The position numbers and the translations under genes were made by a program. Source: Roseiarcus sp037446355 (GTDB lineage: Bacteria > Pseudomonadota > Alphaproteobacteria > Rhizobiales > Beijerinckiaceae). Taken from it: a stretch of 50,284 bases of DNA. This document shows positions 18,981 to 28,212 of this stretch, one piece after another. A model generated the notes under the pieces. That model was given only the letters and a program-made list of their open reading frames with translations. It was not told the DNA's origin and made no database searches. Positions within the stretch are counted from its first letter, which is position 1. Each line of letters starts with the position of its first letter. The stretch spans positions 1 through 50,284 of the forward strand of contig JBBIIT010000024.1 of the NCBI GenBank assembly GCA_037446355.1, given 5' to 3'.

Positions 18981-20450
18981 TCAGCCGACGGAGCCTTCGA
19001 GCGAGATCGCGATCAGCTTCTGCGCCTCGACTGCGAATTCCATCGGCAGATGTTGCAACACGTCGCGCACGAAGCCGTTGACGATCAGCGCGGTCGCCTC
19101 CTCCGCGGAAAGGCCGCGTTGCAGGCAATAGAAGAGCTGGTCCTCGGAGATCTTCGAGGTCGTCGCCTCGTGCTCGAACACCGTCGAGGCGTTCTTGGCC
19201 TCGATATAGGGGACGGTGTGCGCGCCGCATTGATCGCCGATCAGCAGGCTGTCGCAATTGGTGAAGTTGCGCGCGCCGGTCGCCAGCCGATGCGAGGAGA
19301 CCTGGCCGCGATAGGTGTTCTGCGAATGGCCGGCGGCGATGCCCTTGGAGATGATCCGGCTGGTCGTATTCTTGCCGAGGTGGATCATCTTGGTGCCGCT
19401 GTCGACCTGCTGGCGCCCGTTGGAAATGGCGATCGAATAGAACTCGCCGCGCGAAGCTTCGCCGCGCAGGATGCAGCTCGGATATTTCCAAGTGATCGCC
19501 GAGCCGGTTTCGACTTGCGTCCAGGAAATCTTCGAGCGCGCGCCGCGGCAGTCGCCACGTTTGGTGACGAAGTTGTAAATGCCGCCCTTGCCCTCGGAAT
19601 CGCCGGGATACCAGTTCTGCACCGTCGAATATTTGATCTCGGCGTCCTCGTGCGTGACGAGTTCGACCACCGCCGCGTGCAACTGGTTCTCGTCGCGCTT
19701 GGGGGCGGTGCAGCCTTCGAGATAGCTGACATAGGCGCCCTTGTCGGCGACGATCAGCGTGCGCTCGAACTGGCCGGTGTTCTTTTCGTTGATGCGAAAG
19801 TAGGTGGAGAGTTCCATCGGGCAGCGCACGCCCGGCGGCACATAGACGAATGAGCCGTCCGAAAACACGGCCGAGTTCAACGTCGCGTAGAAATTGTCGG
19901 TCGGCGGCACCACCGTGCCAAGATATTTCTTGACGAGATCGGGATGATTTTTCACCGCCTCGGAGAACGAACAGAAAATTACGCCGGCCTTGGCGAGTTC
20001 GGCCTTGAAGGTTGTGGCGACCGAAACGGAATCGAACACCGCGTCGACAGCGACGCGCGGCCGCTCGACGCCGGCCAGAATCTCCTGTTCGACGAGCGGA
20101 ATGCCGAGCTTGGCGTAGGTCTTCAAGAGTTCGGGATCGACCTCATCGAGCGACTTCGGCCCCGGCGTCGATTTGGGCGAGGCGAAATAGTAGAGATCCT
20201 GGAAGTCGATTTCGGGATAGTCGACCCGCGCCCAGCGCGGCGTCTCCATCGTCAGCCAACGGCGATAGGCCTCGAGCCGCCAGTCGAGCAGCCATTGCGG
20301 CTCACCCTTCTTGGCGGAGATGAAGCGGACAATGTCTTCGCTGAGGCCTTTGGGCGCCTTGTCGGACTCAATGTCCGTAACAAAGCCGTATTTATAGGCT
20401 TCGACATCAATGGCGCGTACGCGGTCGACCGTCTCTTGGACTGCCGCCAT
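18981..20450 (-). CDS. sufB: Fe-S cluster assembly scaffold protein SufB
   Basis: SufB is the main cluster-building subunit of SufBC2D. The 489-aa sequence carries family blocks such as YKYGFVTDIESDKAPKGL near the start, FVYVPPGVRCPMELSTYFRIN, VSYLEGCTAP with its cysteine, NFTNCDSLLIGDQCGAHT, and the C-terminal ATTSKISEDQLFYCLQRGL. ATG 20450 has GGAGAAG upstream. A longer in-frame extension to 20657 would translate the promoter region and is rejected. It is the first gene of a five-gene operon, sufBCDS-sufT. Confidence 0.97.
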   Translation of the reverse strand: MAAVQETVDRVRAIDVEAYKYGFVTDIESDKAPKGLSEDIVRFISAKKGEPQWLLDWRLEAYRRWLTMETPRWARVDYPEIDFQDLYYFASPKSTPGPKSLDEVDPELLKTYAKLGIPLVEQEILAGVERPRVAVDAVFDSVSVATTFKAELAKAGVIFCSFSEAVKNHPDLVKKYLGTVVPPTDNFYATLNSAVFSDGSFVYVPPGVRCPMELSTYFRINEKNTGQFERTLIVADKGAYVSYLEGCTAPKRDENQLHAAVVELVTHEDAEIKYSTVQNWYPGDSEGKGGIYNFVTKRGDCRGARSKISWTQVETGSAITWKYPSCILRGEASRGEFYSIAISNGRQQVDSGTKMIHLGKNTTSRIISKGIAAGHSQNTYRGQVSSHRLATGARNFTNCDSLLIGDQCGAHTVPYIEAKNASTVFEHEATTSKISEDQLFYCLQRGLSAEEATALIVNGFVRDVLQHLPMEFAVEAQKLIAISLEGSVG

Positions 20451-20556
20451 TTGGACTTCTCCTCGCCTGGACGGTTTCAAGGACCGTCGGTGGGGGTCTA
20501 ACTTTAGCTTTCGTCGTCGCAGCCGACTGCGTCCTGGCTGCGCGCCCGGTCGCGCC

Positions 20557-20585
20557 AATATCGTGCTTGGCGAAGCCAATTTCAA
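20557..20585 (-). promoter_or_regulatory. Candidate suf operon promoter with internal palindrome
   Basis: On the minus strand TTGAAA and GATATT are 17 bases apart, about 105-130 bases upstream of the sufB ATG. The spacer contains the palindrome TTGGC-GAA-GCCAA (20567-20579), well placed for a repressor to block polymerase. No IscR, Rrf2 or Irr gene is adjacent, so the regulator is unknown. This is a motif reading only. Confidence 0.4.
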
Positions 20586-20678
20586 CCGCTTCGTATTAGT
20601 TCGGATGTCTACGCGCGCGCAAGTCCGCCCGCCTGTAGCGCGGGCGAAATTCGCCACGGCCGAAGCGACGCGCAGGGC

Positions 20679-22388
20679 TCAGGCGGACTGCCTTGCGCCC
20701 GTGGGGCTTTCGCTCGGCGTTTCGCCGCGCAGCCGCGCGACAATAACACGCAGTTGCGCGCGCGCCGCTTGCAGGTCGTCCTGATGGGCGTCCGTCCAGC
20801 CGGCGCGCTCGAACTCGAACTGGCGATAATCGCCGAATTTCATGCGCATCGGGGTGGCGATAGCCTCGCCGAAGGCGATCGCCTCGCGGTCGGCGATCGA
20901 CGATAGGAAGCTGATGACCCCCTCCGAGGAGGCGCCGACCGCCGAATTGATGATCGCCTTGTCGCGATCGTTGGCCAGGCGCATCGCGAACATCGTCGAG
21001 CATTGCGAGAGCACGGTCGGGTCGAGATCGGCCGGGCGCTGGGTGACGACGCCCAGCGAAACGCCGTACTTGCGCCCTTCCTTGGCAATGCGGCCGATCG
21101 AGCGGCGAGTGGGCTCGAAGCCTTGCGCGATGTCGGACGGAATATAGCGATGCGCCTCTTCGCAAAGCAGGGCGACCTGATACGGTCCGGAGCCCCACAT
21201 GGCGATTTCGAACGCCATGCGGGCGAGCACCGAGACAACGGAATTGACGACTTCGTTGGGAAGGCCGGCGACCTGAACGATCGTGACGGGATGGCCGCCC
21301 ATCGGCAGACGAAACGTGTGTCCGAGCACCTTCGCCATCGTGTCTTCGACGACAACCTTGCCGAACATGAAACGATAGCGCGGATCGTGACTTAGAGCCT
21401 CCAGCCGATGCTTGAGCGAGCGCAAATCGGCGCGCGCGTAGCGCGGATCCAGTTTGCCCATCCATTCCTCGATGACCTGCACCGCATCGGATACACGATA
21501 GGGCACCGGGGTATCCGCGCTAATCCAATTGCCTTCGGCTGCGTTTTGTCGCCGCAACGGGCTTTCGGCCAGTCGCAAAGCGCCACTGGCGCCGAATCGC
21601 TGCTTGGCGGCCCTGACGACGTCGTAGAGGGCGTCGATCTCATCCGGGTTGGCGCGCCGACCGGGATAGATGATGTCGACCATCTCGTCGAAACGGAACA
21701 TCCAGTACGGCAATTCGAGCGTGTCGGAATCGAGCACCAGCGCGTCTTCGCGGAAATGCGCCGCGTATTCGTTGTGCGGATCGATGATGATGACGCGCAG
21801 ATGCGGGCGATTGTGCAGACACTGTTTGAGCAGCATCGAGACCGCGGTCGTCTTGCCGACGCCGGTCGACCCGACTACAGCGAAATGGCGCTTCGTCAAT
21901 TCCTCGACACTGACGGTCGCGGAAATCGTCGGATTTTGCGTGAGCTTGCCGACTTCAACGCCGACCTCGCCGCGAATGGCGTAAATCGCGCGCAGATCGC
22001 CGGATCGCATACGGTGCGCGACCGCTCCGAGCACCGGGAAAGATCGGATGCCGCGATAGAAGACGGGCTTGCCGGGGGCCTCGTCGATGATCTCGCCGCT
22101 GAGTTCGATCTTGACTAGGGTCTCGTTGATGTCGTCGGCGGCCCAGCGGTGATCGGCGGTCACGACTTCCGTCACGATCCCGACGAGGCGGGCATTCTCG
22201 TGCACCACCGAAATCAGGTTGCCAACTGACCAGTAATCCGCGCCCGGTTCGGGCTTCATCTGGCAAGAGATGAGGCCGCTCATGCCGTTAAGCTTGACGA
22301 GACGGCCGAGGATGCGGCGAGTCTGCCCCTCGCGTCGCTCCGATCCCGACGGCGCCGTCACGGATTCCGGTATCGCATCCAAATCCAT
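20679..22388 (-). CDS. HerA-like (DUF87) DNA-translocating ATPase
   Basis: This 569-aa cytosolic protein has an N-terminal beta-barrel-like domain (LGRLVKLNGMSGLISC through about residue 150), as in HerA. The ATPase core has Walker A GSTGVGKTTAVSMLL, IIIDPHNEYAAHF, Walker B ALLCEEAHRYIP, and a C-terminal arginine-finger region. Archaeal HerA works with the NurA nuclease in DNA-end processing, but no NurA gene is adjacent. The bacterial homologue's role is not settled. It sits upstream of the suf operon and downstream of ppx on the same strand, with 113 bp to ppx. FtsK/VirB4-like ATPases are distant relatives but fit less well. Confidence 0.85.
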   Translation of the reverse strand: MDLDAIPESVTAPSGSERREGQTRRILGRLVKLNGMSGLISCQMKPEPGADYWSVGNLISVVHENARLVGIVTEVVTADHRWAADDINETLVKIELSGEIIDEAPGKPVFYRGIRSFPVLGAVAHRMRSGDLRAIYAIRGEVGVEVGKLTQNPTISATVSVEELTKRHFAVVGSTGVGKTTAVSMLLKQCLHNRPHLRVIIIDPHNEYAAHFREDALVLDSDTLELPYWMFRFDEMVDIIYPGRRANPDEIDALYDVVRAAKQRFGASGALRLAESPLRRQNAAEGNWISADTPVPYRVSDAVQVIEEWMGKLDPRYARADLRSLKHRLEALSHDPRYRFMFGKVVVEDTMAKVLGHTFRLPMGGHPVTIVQVAGLPNEVVNSVVSVLARMAFEIAMWGSGPYQVALLCEEAHRYIPSDIAQGFEPTRRSIGRIAKEGRKYGVSLGVVTQRPADLDPTVLSQCSTMFAMRLANDRDKAIINSAVGASSEGVISFLSSIADREAIAFGEAIATPMRMKFGDYRQFEFERAGWTDAHQDDLQAARAQLRVIVARLRGETPSESPTGARQSA

Positions 22389-22501
22389 GGGTCTGCCCTT
22401 CGCTGCTGCGCGCCACGACGCCCGCGCCGTCGCAAAGGGGGAGGTTAGAAGATTAGAGTAAAGGAAGTCTTCGAGGATAGCTCAAGAGATCGACGCTTGC
22501 C

Positions 22502-24010
22502 TCATTCCGCGCGACGAATTTCCGGATCGCCGCCGATCAGCCGCGAAAACTGCTTCAGCCGGCTTTGCAGCCGGTCGCTGTTTAGCGGCGCCAGATCGGG
22601 CGGCAGGCTCAGCACCACCCGCCCCTTGACCGCGGTGAGCGGCGCGCGCGGCAGCACCCCAGGCATCGCGGCCGACAGGATGTAAGCCACACGCATCGCC
22701 GCGCCGAGGATACGCGCGCGATCCAGTTGCCGGGCGGAAACGAGCGTGCGCGAAGGACCGCCGATGTCCTCGTCGCTGGACACATGGCGGTAGGAGGCGG
22801 CGAGAGCGAGATAAGCGCGTTCGGGGTGATCGACGCCGATCAGCGTCGCGTTGGAAATGAGATCGTGCGACTGTTCCGCGCGATAATCCGGATGCGCGCG
22901 CCAGGCGATGTCGGACATAAGACAGGCGGCATGGCGCAGGCGCCGCTCGGGCGGCGACTCCTCAAGATGCGTGGTCTCCAGGAACCGACTGGTCCATTCG
23001 AACAGTTCCTCGGCATGGGCGGGCGCGCGCGAGCGCAGGCGATTGAATTCGGCGGCTGCGGTTATCAGCGGATCCTTGGCTTGATCGGCCGGGGTGAGGC
23101 TTTCGTAAAGCAGGCCCTCGCGAACGCCGAGCGCGGATATGACGATCTCGCGCGGGTCCGACTTGCGAATGATCTCCTCCAGCACAGCCGCGCCATAGGC
23201 GAGCAGCGGGCGCCGAGCCGAAGAGACGCTTTCGATCGAGGAGAGCGCGTCCGCTTCGATCCGCTCCACCAGCTTGGCGAATTCGAGCGCGTCGCGGGTC
23301 GGAATGACGTAGTTGTGCATCACATGCATGGGATACTGGCGCTGGCGCATGTGCAGGCGGGCCAGCGCGCGCCAAGTGCCGCCAACCGCGTAAAATGTGC
23401 GGCCAGCGAGGCTTTCCAGCGGCTTGACCTTGGCGAGGGCGTCGCGCGCGATTTTGGCCGCCTTCTTGGGCGAACGCTCGGAAACGTCCATCAACGAAAG
23501 TCCGCCGAGCGGCAGAGTAAGGCCGGGTCCGACTTCCCCCGATTTGATGTCGGTGAGTTCGAGCGATCCGCCGCCAAGATCGCCGACGACGCCATCCGGC
23601 TCGTGGATGGAGGAAATGACGCCCAGCGCCGCAAGCCGCGCCTCGCGCGCGCCGGCCAGCAATTGGATTTCGCGCCCGATCGCGCTTTCGGCGAGTTCCA
23701 GGAAATGCGACCCGTTGGCGGCGTCGCGCACGGCGGCGGTCGCCAGCGCCCGCACATCGCGAATGCCCATGATCTGACATAGAATGCGAAAACGTTGCAG
23801 CGCCATCAGCGCCTTGGCGATCGATTCCTCGGTCAGGAAGCCCGAGGTCGCGACTCCGCGTCCGAGGCCGCACAGAACCTTTTCATTAAAAGTCGGCGTC
23901 GGGGCCCGCGTTAACGATTCGTATGCGACCAGGCGCACCGAATTCGAGCCGATATCGACGATCGCGACCGGTTCGCCAGGCAGGCGCCCTCGGGCTTCCC
24001 ATTCCGACAT
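22502..24010 (-). CDS. ppx: Exopolyphosphatase (Ppx/GppA family)
   Basis: This 502-aa member of the ASKHA-fold Ppx/GppA family hydrolyses terminal phosphates of polyphosphate or pppGpp. The phosphate-binding motifs are VAIVDIGSNSVRLVAYE near residue 15 and VGDLGGGSLELTDI near residue 145, followed by a C-terminal HD-like helical region (HAACLMSDIAWRAHPDYRAE). Its place 53 bp downstream of ppk1 on the same strand supports a polyphosphate role. Ppx and GppA activities cannot be told apart from sequence alone. Confidence 0.93.
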   Translation of the reverse strand: MSEWEARGRLPGEPVAIVDIGSNSVRLVAYESLTRAPTPTFNEKVLCGLGRGVATSGFLTEESIAKALMALQRFRILCQIMGIRDVRALATAAVRDAANGSHFLELAESAIGREIQLLAGAREARLAALGVISSIHEPDGVVGDLGGGSLELTDIKSGEVGPGLTLPLGGLSLMDVSERSPKKAAKIARDALAKVKPLESLAGRTFYAVGGTWRALARLHMRQRQYPMHVMHNYVIPTRDALEFAKLVERIEADALSSIESVSSARRPLLAYGAAVLEEIIRKSDPREIVISALGVREGLLYESLTPADQAKDPLITAAAEFNRLRSRAPAHAEELFEWTSRFLETTHLEESPPERRLRHAACLMSDIAWRAHPDYRAEQSHDLISNATLIGVDHPERAYLALAASYRHVSSDEDIGGPSRTLVSARQLDRARILGAAMRVAYILSAAMPGVLPRAPLTAVKGRVVLSLPPDLAPLNSDRLQSRLKQFSRLIGGDPEIRRAE

Positions 24011-24063
24011 TCAACTCACCCGCTCACAGGAGATTCGTCCGTGCGCGATCTCGGCCGGGACAC

Positions 24064-26268
24064 TCAAGCGACCGGCCTAAGACCCAGCGCGTCCGGGCTC
24101 GATTCGTTCAGCGCCTGTCCCCGTCCGGAAAGGCTCGGATTCGTCAGGAAGTACTTGTGCGCGTTGAAGGGCTCCTCGCCCTCCGCGCATTCGATACGCA
24201 CGCTCGACCCGTCGGGCAACAACCGAAAGCTCTGCTGATTGTCCATCAGATTGGCTTCCATGATCTGATTGAGCACGTGCTCGTGCACCGTGGGGTTGCG
24301 CAACGGCGCCAGCGCCTCGACGCGGCGATCGAGGTTGCGCTGCATAAGATCGGCCGACGAAAGATAGACGTGAGCCTTGGGATGCGGCAGCCCGTAACCG
24401 CCACCGAAGGCGTAGATTCGCGCGTGTTCGAGAAAGCGGCCGACGATGGACTTGGCGCGAATGTTCTCGGAGAGACCGGGGACGCCGGGACGCAGGCAGC
24501 AGATGCCGCGAACGACCAGATCGATCTTAACGCCGGCGGCGCTGGCGCGATAGAAAGCGTCGATCATCTCGGAATCGACGAGAGCGTTGCATTTGGCCCA
24601 GATCGCCGCCGGACGTCCTTCGCGCGCGAAGCCGATCTCCTCCTCGACATGTTCGAGCAGCCGCTTTTTGAGACTAATGGGCGAAATCGCCATCAGTTCC
24701 AACCCGTCGGGTTCGGCGTAGCCGGTGATGAAATTGAATATGCGCGCGACGTCGCGCCCGATCGCCGGATCGGCCGTGAAATAGGAAATGTCGGTGTAGA
24801 TGCGCGCGGTGACAGGATGGTAATTGCCGGTGCCGACGTGACAATAAGTAACGAGCGACCCCCCTTCACGACGCACCACCATCGACAATTTCGCGTGCGT
24901 CTTCAGTTCTATGAATCCGAACACGACCTGCACGCCGGCGCGCTCGAGATCGCGCGCCCAGCGGATGTTAGCCTCCTCGTCGAAGCGCGCCTTCAGTTCG
25001 ACCAGCGCCGTGACCGACTTGCCGGCCTCAGCGGCCTCGACGAGCGCGCGCACGATCGGGCTGTCGGCCGATGTGCGATAGAGCGTCTGCTTGATCGCCA
25101 CGACGTTGGGATCGCGCGCCGCCTGGGCGAGGAACTGCACGACGACGTCGAAGGATTCGTAAGGGTGGTGAACGACAAGATCTTTTTGCCGGATCGCGGC
25201 GAAACAATCGCCGCCGTTCTCGCGCACACGCTCGGGAAAGCGCGGGATGAAGGGAACGAATTTGAGATCAGGACGATCGAGATTGACGAGGCGCGATAGT
25301 TCGTCGAGCGCCAACATGCCCTCAATCAGCACGACGCCCGAGGCGACGACGTCGACGTCGCCGGTGACGAAGGTGCGCAAGCCCTCGGGCATACTCGCCT
25401 CGATCTCCAGGCGTATCACCGATCCGCGCCGCCGTCGCTTCAGCGCGCTTTCGTAAAGGCGTACGAGATCCTCGGCCTCTTCCTCGACCTCGATGTCGCT
25501 GTCGCGAATGACGCGAAAGCTGCCTTGCCCCACCACCTTGAAGCCCGGGAATAGCAGCGAACTGAAGGCGACGATGACCTGCTCCAGCGCAACGAAGCGC
25601 TGCGCCGATCCATGAGGGCCGTCAGGCAATTTGACGAAACGCTCGATCTTGTTGGGAAAGCGCACCAGCGCGCTCATCAACCGCGCTTCCTCAAGATGAG
25701 CGAGTTCAAGCGCGAGTGTGAAGCCGAGATTGGGAATGAACGGGAAGGGATGCGCCGGATCGACCGCGAGCGGGGTCAGAACCGGAAATACTTGCAACAG
25801 GAAATAGTCCTGCAACCATTCGAGGTCGGCGCGCGATAGATCGGCGACGTCGACGATGACGATGCCGGCCTCCGTCAATTCGCCGCGCAATGCGCGCCAG
25901 CGCCGCTGTTGCGAAGCGACAAGTTCGGCCACCCGCGCCCCGATCCGCTCCAGTTGCTCGGCAGGCGTGAAGCCGTCGTCCGAGGTCTCGGTCATCCCCG
26001 AAAGCACCTGCCCGACAAGGCCGGCGACCCGGACCATGAAGAATTCATCGAGGTTATTGGCCGAAATAGACAGAAAGCGGAGCCGTTCGAGCAACGGATG
26101 GTTGGAATTGTTTGATTCTTCGAGTACGCGCCGATTAAACTCCAGCCACGACAATTCGCGGTTGATGAAGCGTTCGGGCGAAGAAAAAAGATCGGTCGGA
26201 GACAATCGGGCGGACCGGCCGACGATCCGCGCCGATCTTGTCGTCTTGCCAGCCACCCGACGCGCCAC
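24064..26268 (-). CDS. ppk1: Polyphosphate kinase 1
   Basis: PPK1 reversibly polymerises the ATP gamma-phosphate into polyphosphate. Family blocks are RFINRELSWLEFNRRVLEE near the start, the autophosphorylated histidine in ELKTHAKLSMVVRREG, a second histidine in YCHVGTGNYHPVTARIYTD, and the C-terminal SSADLMQRNLDRRVE. I set the start at GTG 26268, which has GAGGAGG six bases upstream and gives 734 aa. A TTG at 26394 would add 42 residues with no family similarity. ppx follows, so both directions of polyphosphate turnover share a transcript. The divergent neighbour is a crescentin-like gene across an AT-rich region. Confidence 0.95.
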   Translation of the reverse strand: MARRVAGKTTRSARIVGRSARLSPTDLFSSPERFINRELSWLEFNRRVLEESNNSNHPLLERLRFLSISANNLDEFFMVRVAGLVGQVLSGMTETSDDGFTPAEQLERIGARVAELVASQQRRWRALRGELTEAGIVIVDVADLSRADLEWLQDYFLLQVFPVLTPLAVDPAHPFPFIPNLGFTLALELAHLEEARLMSALVRFPNKIERFVKLPDGPHGSAQRFVALEQVIVAFSSLLFPGFKVVGQGSFRVIRDSDIEVEEEAEDLVRLYESALKRRRRGSVIRLEIEASMPEGLRTFVTGDVDVVASGVVLIEGMLALDELSRLVNLDRPDLKFVPFIPRFPERVRENGGDCFAAIRQKDLVVHHPYESFDVVVQFLAQAARDPNVVAIKQTLYRTSADSPIVRALVEAAEAGKSVTALVELKARFDEEANIRWARDLERAGVQVVFGFIELKTHAKLSMVVRREGGSLVTYCHVGTGNYHPVTARIYTDISYFTADPAIGRDVARIFNFITGYAEPDGLELMAISPISLKKRLLEHVEEEIGFAREGRPAAIWAKCNALVDSEMIDAFYRASAAGVKIDLVVRGICCLRPGVPGLSENIRAKSIVGRFLEHARIYAFGGGYGLPHPKAHVYLSSADLMQRNLDRRVEALAPLRNPTVHEHVLNQIMEANLMDNQQSFRLLPDGSSVRIECAEGEEPFNAHKYFLTNPSLSGRGQALNESSPDALGLRPVA

Positions 26269-26437
26269 GCCCGCCTCCTCAACCCAAAACGCTTGCCGGG
26301 TCGCCGCCGATCCGGCCGTCTTGCCCGCATAGTGTGACAGATTCGCGACAGCGCCAAAACCCGCGCGCCCTCGCGTTCGCGATGGCGACGACAAACCCTT
26401 ATGGCGTCGCCGTGCAAGTCCGATTTAGACTGGCGCG

Positions 26438-26466
26438 AATGGTAAACAAAATCACAAGTTACCATT
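26438..26466. promoter_or_regulatory. 8-bp inverted repeat in AT-rich ppk1/crescentin intergenic region
   Basis: AATGGTAA and TTACCATT are perfect arms separated by 13 bases. The repeat lies in the only strongly AT-rich stretch of the window (about 26437-26492), between the divergent ppk1 gene and the coiled-coil gene. It looks like an operator, but I cannot name the regulator. The whole gap from 26269 to 26584 holds no gene. Confidence 0.4.
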
Positions 26467-26470
26467 TTAC

Positions 26471-26486
26471 TTAACTAAAAACTAAC
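26471..26486 (+). promoter_or_regulatory. Near-consensus CtrA-type box
   Basis: TTAA-N7-CTAAC differs by one base from the CtrA consensus TTAA-N7-TTAAC. It sits about 100 bases upstream of the crescentin-like gene, within a run of ACTAA repeats. CtrA control of this gene is inference. Confidence 0.35.
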
Positions 26487-26584
26487 TAAACTGTCGACAA
26501 CCCGACAATTGATCCCGATCATATCTCGACAAACGTTCGGACGAGCCGCGTCGCTTTTCGTCCGTATATCGGGAGTTCGGCATC

Positions 26585-28120
26585 GTGCATCTCGCCATCG
26601 GCAAAGTATCCGCGCTCGCCGCGCGCGTCCTTTCGACCCGGCCCGCCAATAGCGAGTCGCCGGTCGAGGAGCCTCGCCCGACGCCGCCGGTCGCGCACGA
26701 CCTGGAAGCCGCGCCCGAGCCCGAGCCCGAAGCCCTGTCGGCGGTCGGTCGCGAAAACGAAAACGTTCGGCGCCGTCACGAGGAGATTTTCCGCAAGGCG
26801 CAATGGCTCGTCTCCTTGCAGGACGACCTCGCCGACGCCTTTGGCCATTCCGAGCGAACGCTCGAGGATCTGGCCAGGACCAAGCTGGAACTCGCCAAAC
26901 TCGAGGCGATCGGCAAATTCGAACATGAAGCCCACGAAGAGGCAATCCAACGCGCGGAGGCGCTGCGCGAGGCGAGCGAGCGCGCGAACTCGGAACTCGA
27001 GCTCTTGCGGCCAGAGGCGACGCGCCTCGCCAAAGCCGCGCGCGACTCGGCCGCCAGGTTGCAAGCGCTGGAAGGCGAACACGCGACGCTGCGCGAAGCG
27101 CACGCGCAAATGCAGATCGAACTCGCCAAGGAAGTCGGCGCGGGCAAGTTCCTCTGGCAGGATCTCGACGCCGCGCGCGCCGAATTGCAGACCGCCGACG
27201 CGTTGATCGAACAGCAGAGGTTCGAGAACGCCCAGCTCACGCAAAAGCTTGAGATCGCCGACGAGACCGCGCGCGCGCTCAACCAGAGCGGCGAAGACCT
27301 GCACCGGCAATTGGCGCGAAGCGCCGCCGATCTCGACAAGGAACGCGCCGCCCTCACCGAGGCGCGCGCACGCATCACGAGTTTGGAGAGCCAGCTCGAC
27401 GAACGGCAGCGCGAACACGCGCGGTTACGCGCGCAATGGCAGTCCGAGGCGGATCAGTTCCGAAGCGAGATCGGCGAGTTGCGGGGGCAAGCCACGCACG
27501 CCGCCGCGGTCGAGGCGGTGCAGGAGCGCATGGCGCAGGATTTGCAGGCCGAAGTGAAATCGAAGAACGAGGAGCTAAGACGCGCCGAACGTCGCGCGGC
27601 CGAAGCGGAGAGCGCGGCCGCGCAGGCCGCGGAAAAGCTGAAAGACGCGCAGATCGCGCGCGCCAAGGCGGAAGCGAACCGCGTCAGCGGCCGCTCGATG
27701 CATCAGACCTTGGCGCGTCGTTTCAAACCGCTGATCCAAGCGCTTCGAGCCGAGCGCAACGACGGAAAGCAGAAGCGCGCCGTTATCGCCGATCTCGAAA
27801 CGCGTCTTGAACACAAAACGCACGAACTGAACCTGCACAGCCGAAAGAGCGAGGCGCGTGCGGCGGCTCTGATCGCCGAACTCGAAGCCGAGCGTTCGCG
27901 CCGCATTCTGCTGGAAGGCGCGCTCAGCGTGAATCGCGAGGTGTCCGGCGTGCGATCGACCCCCGATCCAGCTTCGACGCAACTGATGGGTCCGACGCCG
28001 CCCGACCCGACCGACTCGGGCTCGCCGACCTGGGCCAAGCGCCCGCTGCTTCGCCGCGCTGCAGACATCAAGGACCGCAACAAGTCGCGTCGTCGGCACG
28101 AACCGGGCGACGCGGCCTGA
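26585..28120 (+). CDS. Crescentin-family coiled-coil protein (intermediate-filament-like)
   Basis: This 511-aa protein is almost entirely heptad-repeat coiled coil from about residue 55 to 455. The head is short and Pro/Glu-rich (PEPEPE), and the tail is basic (DRNKSRRRH). The pattern, not just the composition, resembles alphaproteobacterial crescentin-family proteins. An early ENENVRRRHEEIF segment is followed by DLADAFG and LARTKLELAKLE. Near the end come LVKALKA-like LIQALRAER and a terminal ERSRRILLEGAL motif, matching the family's ERxxAEGAL ending. Crescentin shapes Caulobacter cells, and rhizobial relatives have been linked to cell shape and polarity. The start is GTG 26585 with GGGAG upstream. 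It is divergent from ppk1. Family assignment is from memory of the pattern. Confidence 0.65.
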   Translation: MHLAIGKVSALAARVLSTRPANSESPVEEPRPTPPVAHDLEAAPEPEPEALSAVGRENENVRRRHEEIFRKAQWLVSLQDDLADAFGHSERTLEDLARTKLELAKLEAIGKFEHEAHEEAIQRAEALREASERANSELELLRPEATRLAKAARDSAARLQALEGEHATLREAHAQMQIELAKEVGAGKFLWQDLDAARAELQTADALIEQQRFENAQLTQKLEIADETARALNQSGEDLHRQLARSAADLDKERAALTEARARITSLESQLDERQREHARLRAQWQSEADQFRSEIGELRGQATHAAAVEAVQERMAQDLQAEVKSKNEELRRAERRAAEAESAAAQAAEKLKDAQIARAKAEANRVSGRSMHQTLARRFKPLIQALRAERNDGKQKRAVIADLETRLEHKTHELNLHSRKSEARAAALIAELEAERSRRILLEGALSVNREVSGVRSTPDPASTQLMGPTPPDPTDSGSPTWAKRPLLRRAADIKDRNKSRRRHEPGDAA

Positions 28121-28142
28121 AACGGTCGCGCTATTTTCGCCG

Positions 28143-28175
28143 AAAAAGACATGGCGCCCCGAGGGGCGCCATGTC
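28143..28175 (-). terminator. Rho-independent terminator of the exported phosphodiesterase gene
   Basis: A near-perfect 12-bp stem GACATGGCGCCC/GGGCGCCATGTC (28148-28175) with a 4-base loop is followed on the minus strand by five T. It lies between two convergent genes, and its T-run orientation fits the minus-strand gene. On the plus strand only a short TTT-containing stretch follows. Confidence 0.85.
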
Positions 28176-28212
28176 GCGTTTGCGGGCCTCGCGATGCGCG
28201 AGGCGTAGCCTA

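Noticed and set aside
20451..20657. sufB starting at 20657
   Set aside because: The extra 69 residues are basic and unlike SufB, and cover the likely promoter. ATG 20450 has a good ribosome binding site.
26269..26394. ppk1 starting at TTG 26394
   Set aside because: The added 42 residues have no similarity to the family and no ribosome binding site, while GTG 26268 has a strong one.
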